From: an uncultured Pseudomonadales bacterium
GTDB lineage: Bacteria; Pseudomonadota; Gammaproteobacteria; Pseudomonadales; Azotimanducaceae
Assembly: GCA_951813295.1 (NCBI GenBank)
Contig: CATOTI010000003.1
Span: forward strand, 310,001 to 374,000
Direction of reading: 5' to 3'
DNA: 64,000 nucleotides
In this document: positions 8,386 through 16,398 of the stretch, in pieces
Numbering within the stretch: the first letter of the stretch is position 1
How the letters are laid out: each line of letters starts with the position of its first letter
Notes under the pieces: generated by a model
Told to the model about the DNA's origin: nothing
What the model saw: the letters and a program-made list of their open reading frames with translations, nothing else
Database searches by the model: none
Made by a program: the position numbers and the translations under genes

Positions 8386-8699
8386 GCGCTTTCGCTCTCC
8401 ATCAGGCGCAGGACGGCGTCCAAGTCGTCTTGCGCCGTGCCGCGGGCGACGACGTTTGGTTGTCGTTTGCCGCAACCGGTGCACTCATGGATGAGCTGCA
8501 GACCTTTCTTCGAATGCTTGAAGCCGATAGGCATCATCGGCGCACGACAGGGACTCGCCCGATCGCCTGGCCGGTGATCGACGTGTAGCGACCACAGGCA
8601 AAAAGGGCAGTGATTGCGATAGCTACCGTTGGTGACCGGCACGACGCGTGCATGGCAATGCACACAGGCGAATCCGGTGTTTTCTGTGTTTCTCGACAA
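8373..8699 (-). CDS. RNHCP-domain zinc-ribbon protein
   Basis: A small (about 108 aa) protein with the eponymous YRNHCPFC motif and several Cys pairs (CVHCH, CPFC, CTGCG), expected to bind zinc. It begins SRNTENTGFACVHC, which matches the usual RNHCP N-terminus if the TTG at 8699 is the start, about 8 bases after GGAG. An ATG 18 bases further upstream is also in frame. Function is unknown in the family. It converges on the amidohydrolase gene with a 13-base overlap of coding ends. Confidence 0.8.
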   Translation of the reverse strand: MSRNTENTGFACVHCHARVVPVTNGSYRNHCPFCLWSLHVDHRPGDRASPCRAPMMPIGFKHSKKGLQLIHECTGCGKRQPNVVARGTAQDDLDAVLRLMESESAYAT

Positions 8700-9110
8700 G
8701 TTCCCATCTCCGACCACACGTCAAGCGGTGGTTGGAAATGGGTTCGGTTCATTCTCCCGCGCAGAGCACGGATCCAGGCTTACTGAGGGAGGGGTCTATT
8801 CACCGCACGGATCGTCGTTTGTGCGATTACTTTCGATTCCAGCTTCATCGGAGCCATCTTTCATCTCCGAGTCCGGACCTCGACCGGTTTTGGCGCCGTG
8901 TTCATCACGGATCGCGTTTTGTACCGGCCACTGTAACGCGGGCCCTGTCCATGACCCACGTTCCATCGATAGACGTCATCTCAGTTCACTGGCTTGGCGT
9001 CCTCCCCAATCAGGGAACCAGTCGATTCGTTTGCTTCTCTTCGGCGATAAAGTTGGCCCGATTCATGACGAACGGGGCGATCGTACACCGCTCGAGCGCC
9101 GGGGCGAGGG
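8700..9110. other. Intergenic stretch with no recognised gene
   Basis: About 410 bases between the 5' end of the RNHCP gene and the 3' end of the DUF3012 lipoprotein gene, both on the - strand. Open frames exist on the + strand but their translations are rich in Arg, Ser and His, show no motif and look like noise. I see no tRNA, no long hairpin and no repeat. The part nearest 8700 must hold the RNHCP promoter. Confidence 0.5.
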
Positions 9111-9278
9111 TCATTCGACCTTGATGATGCAGTGCCTGGCGTAGTTGCCGGTTTCTTCGAGAGTCCACTGCGCTTTTTCTTTCTCGTCGAGTTTTTCGCA
9201 CCACGCTTCGCTTCCCACTTCCGGCGCGCAGGCGGCGAGAAGCGGCAGCAAGAGCAGGGCGGCCAGGCGATGTCTCAT
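9111..9278 (-). CDS. DUF3012-type small lipoprotein
   Basis: A 55-aa protein. Residues 1-16 are a lipoprotein signal ending in the lipobox LLAAC, so the mature protein would begin at Cys and be anchored in the envelope. The mature part CAPEVGSEAWCEKLDE, then W, then NYARHC, matches the DUF3012 pattern of two further Cys residues around a short charged helix. The start codon is ATG 9278, 7 bases after GGAG. It is transcribed divergently from the GST gene. The function of the family is unknown. Confidence 0.82.
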   Translation of the reverse strand: MRHRLAALLLLPLLAACAPEVGSEAWCEKLDEKEKAQWTLEETGNYARHCIIKVE

Positions 9279-9371
9279 CGAAACACTCCAGTTCTTGAGG
9301 ATGTTGGCGTCCGGGAAAGGGCCACTTCTAGCTATGATGGCCCTCGATTGCCCGATTTAAAGGATCAGGAC

Positions 9372-10049
9372 GTGTCCAAATACCACCTCGTTAGTTCTTT
9401 TACGTGACCCTGGGTACAACGCGCCGTCATCGTGATGCGCGTTAAAGACGTCGAGTTCGATGTCACCTATATCGACCTGCGCGACAAGCCCGACTGGTTC
9501 CTCGCCATTTCACCGCACGGCAAGGTGCCGGTGCTCAGCGTTGACGAAACACCCCTGTTCGAATCGAACGCGATCGCCGAGTTCCTCGATGAGGTCGTCT
9601 CGCCGGCGCTGCACCCGAGTGATCCCGTGGAACGCGCACGCCATCGCGCCTGGACGGACTATGTCCCGACGTTCTCGAGCGGCGTTTCGGTCTACTACGC
9701 AAAGACTACCGACGAAGTAGAGTCTCGGCTGCCGACCGCACGCAAGCACCTCGAGAAGCTCGAAGAAGCTGTGACGAAGGATGGTCGTGATGGGCCGTTC
9801 TTCGGTGGCGGGGAGATCTGCCTCGTCGACGCCGCTTACGCGCCTTTCCTCAGCCGTTTGCTGTGGATCGACGAAACCTACCTCAAGACGAATCTGCTCG
9901 ACGATTTCCCCGCCGTGAAGGCCTGGGCACGCGCGCTCTCCAACGATGCACGCGTCAAGGCATCGGTGCCGGAAAACTTCGAAGAAGAGTTCAAGAAAGG
10001 TTTGAAACGCCGCGGCTCGGTCGTCGCACCGATGCTCGAGGCCGCCTGA
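9372..10049 (+). CDS. Glutathione S-transferase family protein with an in-frame UGA at the active-site position (candidate selenoprotein)
   Basis: The frame from GTG 9372, behind AAGGATCAGGA, reads SKYHLVSSFT, then TGA (9405-9407), then PWVQRAVIV, and runs open to 10049. With the UGA read through, the product has 225 residues and a complete thioredoxin-like N-terminal domain (beta1 YHLVS, then x-P-W-V-Q-R) plus ISPHGKVPVL, the ESNAIAEFL glutathione-binding turn and an all-helical C-terminal domain. In close relatives the residue before P-[FYW]-V-Q-R is the active-site Cys, so UGA (codon 12) sits exactly where selenocysteine would be useful. A SECIS-like hairpin follows directly. Starting at GTG 9432 or ATG 9435 would lose beta1 and the active site and has no Shine-Dalgarno. 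The alternative is a nonsense mutation. Confidence 0.75.
9405..9443 (+). promoter_or_regulatory. Putative bacterial SECIS element after the UGA codon of the GST gene
   Basis: Ten bases after the TGA, AACGCGC (9418-9424) can pair perfectly with GCGCGTT (9437-9443). The 12-base loop CGTCATCGTGAT has G as its second base and can extend by TCA/TGA pairing to a small tip. Spacer length, a stem of about 7 bp and a G near the start of the loop resemble bacterial SECIS elements such as that of E. coli fdhF. No energy calculation was done, and high-G+C coding DNA can form such stems by chance. Confidence 0.55.
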
Positions 10050-10053
10050 CGGC

Positions 10054-11220
10054 GTGATCGTACGAAACGCCCTTTTTGCCTTGGGCGTTTGCTTCTGCGC
10101 GTGGTCGGCGACGGCGGCGGTGGATGTAGCGGACGACGAATTCCATTTCGTCGTCCTGGGCGATAGTCAGTTCGACGACCCACCGGTATTCAATCGCTCG
10201 ATCGATCAGATTCGCCTCCTTCGCCCCGCCTTTGTGGTGCAGGTCGGTGATCTGATCAATGGCTATGTCAACGACCTCGAAGAGATCGAGGATGAGTGGG
10301 ACCGCTTCGGCGGACAGATCGCGCCGCTCGCCCCGATCTCGTTCTTTGCCGTACCCGGCAACCACGACGTCTACAACGGCGATGGGCGAGTGGATCCAGC
10401 GATCGAAGCGCTCTATGAAGCCCGCTGGGGGGACCTCTACTACCGATTCACTTACAAGAACGCCGAGTTCATCGTTCTCAATTCGGATTCGAGTCGCCGC
10501 GCGAATGCGATCGATCGTGAGCAGATGGCGTGGCTCGATTCGGCCCTTGATGCCGAAGACGTAGAGCATACGTTCGTGTTTCTTCACAAGCCGCCCTTCA
10601 GCCTGGCGAACGGCGAAGCGCTACATCGCCTATTCGTCCGACGCGGCGTCGATTGGGTGATCTACGGGCACCACCATCACCATCACCAGCACTATGCGCT
10701 TCGTGATGGCGTGCGTTACGTGATGACCAACAACAGTGGAGCCAATCCCGTACCGCATGACGAGCTCGGCGCATTCAAGCACTGGCTTTTCGTCACGGTG
10801 CGCGATGCCGAGGCGTCCGTCGCGTCGATCGAAGTGGATTCGGTTCGACCGGTGGACTACGTCACAATCGAAGACAACTACGGCTATTTCCGATTGCAGC
10901 GCGACATGCCGTGGGACGTCGTCGCGCTGGGCGATGGCGAACGCTTCTCGTTCGATCTCGCGATACCGAATCCGACGACGCAAGCGCTGACCGCCTTCGT
11001 TTCTTGTTCATCGCCCGATGGACGCTGGCGGTTCGAGCCGACGGCTGTGCCTGCGATGCCGATCGATGCGGGGTCGAGCGTTACGGTTCCGATCGAGGTC
11101 TTGACGGACCGGAACCCATTGGGTCGACCAGAGTGCCTTGTCGAGATGCCGTACCAGACCTCGTCCGGACGCTGGCTGCGGTTCGAGCGGGACGTGCGGA
11201 TCGAGCTGCGCGAGCGTTAG
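10054..11220 (+). CDS. Exported calcineurin-like metallophosphoesterase
   Basis: A 388-aa protein with a signal peptide of about 22 residues (VRNALFALGVCFCAWSATAA). The metallophosphoesterase ligands run in order: VLGDSQFDD, VQVGDLINGY, VPGNHDVYNG, LHKPPF and the C-terminal GHHHHHHQHY. The C-terminal third is a beta-rich domain without a recognised name. The enzyme would be periplasmic and use a di-metal centre on a phosphate ester or phosphodiester. GTG 10054 is the first plausible start and follows the GST stop by 4 bases. Six consecutive His at the GH.H ligand site is unusual. It overlaps the opposing transporter gene by 4 bases. Confidence 0.85.
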   Translation: MIVRNALFALGVCFCAWSATAAVDVADDEFHFVVLGDSQFDDPPVFNRSIDQIRLLRPAFVVQVGDLINGYVNDLEEIEDEWDRFGGQIAPLAPISFFAVPGNHDVYNGDGRVDPAIEALYEARWGDLYYRFTYKNAEFIVLNSDSSRRANAIDREQMAWLDSALDAEDVEHTFVFLHKPPFSLANGEALHRLFVRRGVDWVIYGHHHHHHQHYALRDGVRYVMTNNSGANPVPHDELGAFKHWLFVTVRDAEASVASIEVDSVRPVDYVTIEDNYGYFRLQRDMPWDVVALGDGERFSFDLAIPNPTTQALTAFVSCSSPDGRWRFEPTAVPAMPIDAGSSVTVPIEVLTDRNPLGRPECLVEMPYQTSSGRWLRFERDVRIELRER

Positions 11221-12608
11221 CTGCCCGCGGCTGCCGCCGCACTGCGGCGTTCCTCGAGATCGAGGCGGATCTGGTGATGCTCTTTCTCGTTCAGGGAGAA
11301 ACGGGTGAAAAGGGCCGCGCCGATCAGATAACACGCCAGCGGGAAGGCGCTGTAGAGCGTTACCATCGCGATCTTCACTTCGAAGGTCTGCTCCTGGTTC
11401 GGGATGAAGCCGGAGAATGCGAGGACCATGCCGGTCAGCCAGCCCATGATTCCGCTCGCGCTCTTGTAAATGAAATTCCACGCCGAGAAGTACGCGCCTT
11501 CTTTACGCTCGCCTGTCTTCCATTCGTCGTAGTCGATCACGTCACTTTGCACCGACGGCGAGATCGTTCCGCCGCACCCGGCCGCGAGGCCCGCGAAGAA
11601 CGCGAGCGTGAAGATGTTCCAGAGCCGGCCGGATTCGGACTCGATGAACGGCATCGCGAAACCGATGCCGAATGCCACACCCGTCAGCAGCATGGAGAAG
11701 AGCCAGAGGTTCTTTTTCCCGAACCGTCGCGAGAGTGGTAACCACAGCGGAACGGACAAACTCGACGGGATCATGTACGTCAGGATCATCAGCGGTGCGA
11801 GGTCGTAGCGGCCCACGACGTATTGCGCGATGAATAGCGTGAGAATGCCGATGGCGGCGGAGCCGATCTGCTCGATGAACGTCACGACGATGAGAAGCCG
11901 GGCGTGGGTGTTCTGCCAGACGTCTTTGAATGCCTTGAAAGGACGATCGGCGCCGCGTCCCTGAAACTCTTTGCGCTCGCGCAAGCGCCACACGGCGAAG
12001 CCGATCAAGAGCGCCGTGATGATCGAAGCGATGATGGCGAGTTCGAAGCTCGTCGCGCGCACGGCTTCCTCACCCTCACTTTCGGCCATGATGAAGATCT
12101 GCATCGCACCCAGCGCGAGGATCGAACCGAACGTGAACCAGGCGTGACGTTGGCCAAAAAGGCGCGAACGTTCGTGGTGATCGCCCGATAGTTCGGCGCC
12201 GAGGGACATGTGCGGCACGACGAACGCTGTCATGACGGCGTAGAAACCGATGACGGATACCGCCATCCAGCCCGCGAGCAGCCCACCCGAGAGGCTCGCT
12301 GGCGGCGAAAACACCATGATGAAAAAGAGCCCGACAGGAACGATCGAACCCAACAACCAGATTCGTCGGCGACCCATTTTGTGTTTCGTTGCATCACTCA
12401 GATAACCCGCCATCGGGTCGGTGATCGCATCCGACACGCGCGAGATCGCGAAGACGGCGCCCATGAACGCGGGCGAAATGAGCAATACGTCTGTCGAGAA
12501 CTTCAACACGTAGAGGTTGATCAGGAGGTACATGTACCCGACGCCGACGCCCGGTGCGCCGTAGGCGAAAATCGTCGGCCAAGACAACCGGTCGTTTTGT
12601 TCGGTCAT
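11217..12608 (-). CDS. GPH-family (MelB-like) cation symporter
   Basis: A 463-aa membrane protein with 12 predicted helices. The start is ATG 12608 behind AGGAAG. An upstream GTG-initiated frame is longer but unsupported. It has the glycoside-pentoside-hexuronide pattern: RVSDAITDPMAGYLSDATKHKMGRR split around helix 2 (the Asp-rich cation site of MelB), a long central loop RERKEFQGRG, and PSVQSDVIDYDEWKTGERKEG in the second half, a hallmark of the family. The substrate is likely a sugar, glycoside or sulfonated/carboxylated organic compound. There is no sugar hydrolase nearby. A 173-base divergent promoter region separates it from the PhyH gene. Confidence 0.87.
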   Translation of the reverse strand: MTEQNDRLSWPTIFAYGAPGVGVGYMYLLINLYVLKFSTDVLLISPAFMGAVFAISRVSDAITDPMAGYLSDATKHKMGRRRIWLLGSIVPVGLFFIMVFSPPASLSGGLLAGWMAVSVIGFYAVMTAFVVPHMSLGAELSGDHHERSRLFGQRHAWFTFGSILALGAMQIFIMAESEGEEAVRATSFELAIIASIITALLIGFAVWRLRERKEFQGRGADRPFKAFKDVWQNTHARLLIVVTFIEQIGSAAIGILTLFIAQYVVGRYDLAPLMILTYMIPSSLSVPLWLPLSRRFGKKNLWLFSMLLTGVAFGIGFAMPFIESESGRLWNIFTLAFFAGLAAGCGGTISPSVQSDVIDYDEWKTGERKEGAYFSAWNFIYKSASGIMGWLTGMVLAFSGFIPNQEQTFEVKIAMVTLYSAFPLACYLIGAALFTRFSLNEKEHHQIRLDLEERRSAAAAAGS

Positions 12609-12781
12609 GGTCTTCCTGTGTCGTACCGCCCGCACACTAATTCAGTCGTTGGGTCGTTGGAACTCGATTTGTCACCTTTTTACGGCCCCGCGATTTGGGC
12701 TTCGCGCGAAAGCCGGACGGTCGTGGTCGCGACGCCGCCGCGTGCTAGCCTCGGCCTTCGGTCGATCGGTCGGGTACGGGG

Positions 12782-13834
12782 ATGACGCCGCAACTTGAAA
12801 TCGAATTCCAAAGGACAGTCGGTCAAGCGAGCGTCCTGACCGCGGAGGACGCTAGGCACTTCGTCGAGCGTGGCTACGTCGTGATTCACGACGCTTTCAG
12901 TCGCGAGATCGCCACCTCCATTGCGTCGAGCGCCTGGGACGAACTCGAGTCCGAATACGATGTCGATCGCCGTACCCCGGCGACCTGGCAGAGGAACGCC
13001 GAGGGCGCGGGTATCGGCGGCTACGTCCGCACAAAAGGTAACGGTCGGAAGTTCGTCCTGAATGACGTTGCCCCGAAAGCGTTGCAAGCACAGGCGGACG
13101 TTCTCGGCGGAATCGAGCGCATTCGAAACGGCGATCGGCTGGCCTGGGGCGACACGGCGATCGGCAATCTCGGCATGCCGGACGAACGGCCCTGGCAGCC
13201 GCCGGGCGTCCACCAACGTGGTTGGCACAAAGACGGCTGGCATTTCCGGCATTTCCTCGATTCACCCGAGCAAGGTCTGTTGACGGTGCCGATCTACAGC
13301 TCGATCGCACCGCGAAGCGGCGGGACGTTTCTCGCGATCGATTCGTTGCGCGCTGTGGCCGAGTTACTCGCCGAACATCCCGAAGGGATTCATCCGGATG
13401 GCGTTCAGGGGGCGGGCTATCTCATTCCCGGTCTAATCGAACGGTCCACCTCGTTCGTCGAACTCACGGGCGAGCCTGGTGATCTTGTGCTCGTGCATCC
13501 CTTCATCCTGCATCGCGTCTCGCGGAACCCGTCCACACGACCTCGGTTCATCGCCAACGTGGCCGTGGTCCTCGATGGACCGATGTGTTTTTCACGTCCA
13601 GCGGGCGAGTGCTTCTCGCTGGTCGAAATTGCGGTCTTGAATGCGCTTGGTGTGGAGACGATCGATTTTGCGGCGACGGCGGCACGCGAGGCACTCAAGC
13701 CGAGCCCGTTCAGAAGCGCTGAAGAGCGCGTGCGGGAAAGGCGTCGGCTCGACGTCGAGATGGCGAAGATGGCGTCGCGCGGTCGAAGAACACCCCGTTG
13801 GGCGGTCGATTTCGACTACGGGACCAACGTTTAG
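12782..13834 (+). CDS. PhyH-type Fe(II)/2-oxoglutarate dioxygenase (1)
   Basis: A 350-aa enzyme with the double-stranded beta-helix of phytanoyl-CoA dioxygenases. The N-terminal element is FVERGYVVIHDAFS. The facial triad is WHKDGWHF (His and Asp) and LVHPFILHRVS (distal His), with Arg in NPSTRPRF likely binding 2-oxoglutarate. It probably hydroxylates a small molecule, but the substrate is unknown. It stands alone, divergent from the GPH transporter and tail-to-tail with a small membrane-protein gene (4-base overlap), so it may be transcribed monocistronically. Confidence 0.85.
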   Translation: MTPQLEIEFQRTVGQASVLTAEDARHFVERGYVVIHDAFSREIATSIASSAWDELESEYDVDRRTPATWQRNAEGAGIGGYVRTKGNGRKFVLNDVAPKALQAQADVLGGIERIRNGDRLAWGDTAIGNLGMPDERPWQPPGVHQRGWHKDGWHFRHFLDSPEQGLLTVPIYSSIAPRSGGTFLAIDSLRAVAELLAEHPEGIHPDGVQGAGYLIPGLIERSTSFVELTGEPGDLVLVHPFILHRVSRNPSTRPRFIANVAVVLDGPMCFSRPAGECFSLVEIAVLNALGVETIDFAATAAREALKPSPFRSAEERVRERRRLDVEMAKMASRGRRTPRWAVDFDYGTNV

Positions 13835-14289
13835 CTGTCGCGGTGCTGCTGCTCGAGATCGGCGTCGAATTTCTCACGAAACGACTGCTGCTCGTTCTTT
13901 ACCGCGGGCCGCTTGAACCAACGGAGCCATCCTGACCCGCCGACGTTGCCACGGCGAAAAATGCTACCCAGCGCGAGGCCGATTCCCGACCAGGCGAGGG
14001 AGGAAGCAAGCCGATACCAGCTTTCATTCCAGCCGAGAAAAACGAGCAGTGCGACGGCGATACCTGCGATCGTGACGAACCCGGATTCGCGTGAGAGCGA
14101 AAAACTCGTCGGACGTCGCCAGCCGATGTACCCGGCGGCGGCCAGCGCACCGAGTTCGATGAACCAATCGCGACCGAAGAAGAACCAGGCGATCAGGATC
14201 GCGCCGAGGGCGATGTAGGCATAGCGCGCGCGCTTGCTGGACAGACGCGGCTTGTCCGAATCGCTCGCGCCCGTTTCTGGTTCGTTCAC
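13831..14289 (-). CDS. Small multi-pass membrane protein, unknown
   Basis: About 152 residues from GTG 14289. After a charged, Lys/Arg-rich N-terminus come hydrophobic segments YAYIALGAILIAWFFF, FIELGALAAAGYIGW, VTIAGIAVALLVFLGW and LASSLAWSGIGLALGSIF. The C-terminus is basic. No family is recognised. The start is uncertain because no clear Shine-Dalgarno precedes the GTG. The frame stays open upstream in a region that overlaps the previous gene. It lies just downstream of another small membrane protein and is probably cotranscribed with it. Confidence 0.6.
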   Translation of the reverse strand: MNEPETGASDSDKPRLSSKRARYAYIALGAILIAWFFFGRDWFIELGALAAAGYIGWRRPTSFSLSRESGFVTIAGIAVALLVFLGWNESWYRLASSLAWSGIGLALGSIFRRGNVGGSGWLRWFKRPAVKNEQQSFREKFDADLEQQHRDS

Positions 14290-14299
14290 TCGGCGCGCG

Positions 14300-14548
14300 T
14301 CATCGTGAGCGTGTGTCCCCGCTTTGCTGGCGGCGGAAACTGCGACGCAATTCGCGGTAGTGCACGAGGCAACATCCGGCAACGAAAGCCAGCGCGCAGC
14401 CGGCGGCGATCCAGATGCGGACCTCGTTGGCGACCGCGATCGTGAACACGACGACACCGGCGAGGCACGACCACACGAGGCCGCGGAGCTGGCTTGATCG
14501 ACGGGGTCCTTGGGAGGAAACGCTCGGCGTCAAAACGACTTCCCTCAC
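14300..14548 (-). CDS. Small two-helix membrane protein, unknown
   Basis: Eighty-two residues with two hydrophobic segments, LVWSCLAGVVVFTIAV and IWIAAGCALAFVAGCCLV, followed by an Arg-rich tail. It ends 10 bases before the start of the next membrane-protein gene, so the two likely form a pair. No family is recognised. The reading frame is short, and the support is mainly hydrophobic pattern and position. Confidence 0.5.
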   Translation of the reverse strand: MREVVLTPSVSSQGPRRSSQLRGLVWSCLAGVVVFTIAVANEVRIWIAAGCALAFVAGCCLVHYRELRRSFRRQQSGDTRSR

Positions 14549-14652
14549 TTGTGGGGAAGAAATCCTAGCGCCAGCGTTTCGGGGCGTTCCAGTTGACAGC
14601 CACCTCGCGGAGGTGCTTGTGCGCCGGGATCGACGCGCAGGCTATGAGGACT

Positions 14653-16140
14653 TCAGGCCGCTTTGGTTTCGGGGTTGTCGTAGACCAGCACCTCGTCATC
14701 GAGCGGTAGCGCCGGAATCGACTTGCACTCGGCGTAGTAGTCCTGGGGGTTGGTCCACGGTTCACGATCACTCTGCTTCGGCAACCGGTGTGCGCCGCGA
14801 CGGACATAGCCAGGTGCAAAGTCGGCGGGATCGATGAACGCCTTACCGTTCATGCCTTTGTCCTCCTCGCGTAGGCGGGGCGTCACCTGCCGGACGCCGA
14901 GCTCGTCCATGTGCGTGAGCAATCGACAGACGTATTTCGCGATCATGTCGGAGCGCAGCGTCCAGGACGAACGGATGTAGCCGAAAATCCACGCCAGATT
15001 CGGCAGATCGGACATCATCATGCCGCGATAAGTCCACCGATCGTTGATCGACATGTTCGCGCCGTCGACGGCGAACTGGATATTGCCCAGACCGCAGAGT
15101 TCGATGCCCGTCGCGGTGACGACGATGTCGGCTTCGAGAACCTTGCCGTTCTTGAGTTCGATTCCGCCGGCAACGAATCGTTCGACTTCGCCGGTCTCGA
15201 CCGACGCCTTGCCCGATCGGACCGCGTCGAAGAAGTCGCCGTCGGGCAGCAGGCAGAGGCGTTCCTTCCACGGGTCGTAGCGTGGTGTGAAGTCCTTTTC
15301 TATGTTCGCGCTGTCGCCCATGGCCATGCTCGCGAGGCCGATCAACTCGGCGCGCATCTCGTCCGGCGCGTTGAGAGAGCGATCCGTGATCTCGCGGCCG
15401 AATGCCAGCGCTTTTCGGCGCTGGATGTCGTAGATCGTGTCGTCCGGCACCTCGAGCGCCTGGAGTTCTTCGATGACCGGATCCGGCGTCTGATTGTCGA
15501 CCGAGACGTAGTACGTCGGCGAACGCTGCAATTGCGTGACGTGAGCGACCTGTTCGGCAACGGCCGGAACGATCGTCGCGGCCGTCGCGCCCGAGCCGAT
15601 CACGACCATCCGTTTGCCCGTGTAGTCGAGATCTTCCGGCCACTCTTGTGGGTGGATGATGGTGCCTTCGAAAGCATCCTCGTTCGGGAAGCTGGGGCGG
15701 TACCCACCTTTCGGGTCGTAGTAGCCCTGGCACATGAAAAGAAACCGCCCGACGAACTCGTGTCGTTCGCCGTTAGTCGTTGCGGTAACGCGCCACGAGG
15801 CGTCTTCGGTGGACCATTCCGCCGTGTCGACCCAGTGGTTGAAACGAATGTCTTTTTCGATCTCGTACTCGTCGACCACTTCGTGGAGGTAGTTGAGGAT
15901 CTGCGGCGCTGTCGCGATCGGATTTGCGTACCAGGGCTTGAACTCGTAGCCGAAAGTGAAGAGGTCCGAGTCCGATCGAATGCCGGGATATCGAAACAGA
16001 TCAGACGTCCCGCCGACCGCGTCCCGACCTTCGAGGATCACGTAGTTCTTGTCGGGACACTCCTTCTGGAGGTGGACGGCGGCGCCGAGACCGGAGATTC
16101 CGGCACCGATGATGATCACGTCGCGATGTTCTACAGACAT
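14653..16140 (-). CDS. Flavin-binding monooxygenase, EthA-like Baeyer-Villiger type
   Basis: A 495-aa enzyme starting at ATG 16140 behind AGAGGA. It has the FAD Rossmann motif IIIGAGISGLGAAVHL, the NADPH motif VVIGSGATAATI and between them FEGTIIHPQEWP, which fits the Baeyer-Villiger fingerprint FxGxxxHxxxW[PD]. The SGATAAT motif and GGTSDLFRYPGIRSDSD are close to the EthA subgroup, which oxidises ketones and thioamides. The expected reaction is insertion of oxygen next to a carbonyl using NADPH and O2. It is divergent from the nucleoside-permease-type gene with a 147-base intergenic region. No ketone-producing partner is obvious nearby except general oxidoreductases. Confidence 0.88.
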   Translation of the reverse strand: MSVEHRDVIIIGAGISGLGAAVHLQKECPDKNYVILEGRDAVGGTSDLFRYPGIRSDSDLFTFGYEFKPWYANPIATAPQILNYLHEVVDEYEIEKDIRFNHWVDTAEWSTEDASWRVTATTNGERHEFVGRFLFMCQGYYDPKGGYRPSFPNEDAFEGTIIHPQEWPEDLDYTGKRMVVIGSGATAATIVPAVAEQVAHVTQLQRSPTYYVSVDNQTPDPVIEELQALEVPDDTIYDIQRRKALAFGREITDRSLNAPDEMRAELIGLASMAMGDSANIEKDFTPRYDPWKERLCLLPDGDFFDAVRSGKASVETGEVERFVAGGIELKNGKVLEADIVVTATGIELCGLGNIQFAVDGANMSINDRWTYRGMMMSDLPNLAWIFGYIRSSWTLRSDMIAKYVCRLLTHMDELGVRQVTPRLREEDKGMNGKAFIDPADFAPGYVRRGAHRLPKQSDREPWTNPQDYYAECKSIPALPLDDEVLVYDNPETKAA

Positions 16141-16287
16141 AACGATTCCTCTGCTGGTTGGTAGCCGCCGCACGACGCGCCGGAGGACGAAACCGCGCAT
16201 TGTAGTCAGTTCCGCGAAATTGACGATGGTTCGCGTGAAGTGGCGTAAGGTTTCGTTCCGTGCGAACTGGTTGACGGAAAAGGTTTG

Positions 16288-16398
16288 ATGGCCGAGAAGC
16301 GAGACGGGGGTGGCGGGCGAGGGGCGGTTTTTGCACTCCTCGGATTTGCCACCGTGCTGGTGATTTTCATGATTTTCCTCGGCGGGGCTGTCGGATGA
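16288..16398 (+). CDS. 36-aa single-pass membrane microprotein
   Basis: ATG 16288, 4 bases after GGAAAAGG, opens a 36-codon frame: a basic, Gly-rich N-terminus (AEKRDGGGGRG) followed by one strong transmembrane helix (AVFALLGFATVLVIFMIFLGG). Its TGA overlaps the ATG of the next gene (ATGA at 16395-16398), which strongly suggests a translated, coupled gene. The function is unknown. The topology suggests a small inner-membrane partner of the downstream protein. Confidence 0.6.
   Translation: MAEKRDGGGGRGAVFALLGFATVLVIFMIFLGGAVG

Noticed and set aside
8629..9144. Two overlapping + strand open frames of about 160-170 codons
   Set aside because: Their translations lack motifs and are rich in Arg, Ser and His; one overlaps the RNHCP gene and both overlap the DUF3012 gene antisense. 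They look like high-G+C chance frames.
9432..10049. GST read as a normal gene starting at GTG 9432
   Set aside because: That start lacks a Shine-Dalgarno and removes the first strand and active-site region of the thioredoxin fold; the upstream start with an in-frame UGA explains the conserved N-terminus better.
14843..15733. Long - strand frame within the Baeyer-Villiger monooxygenase gene
   Set aside because: It is an out-of-frame shadow, Arg-rich and without domains.
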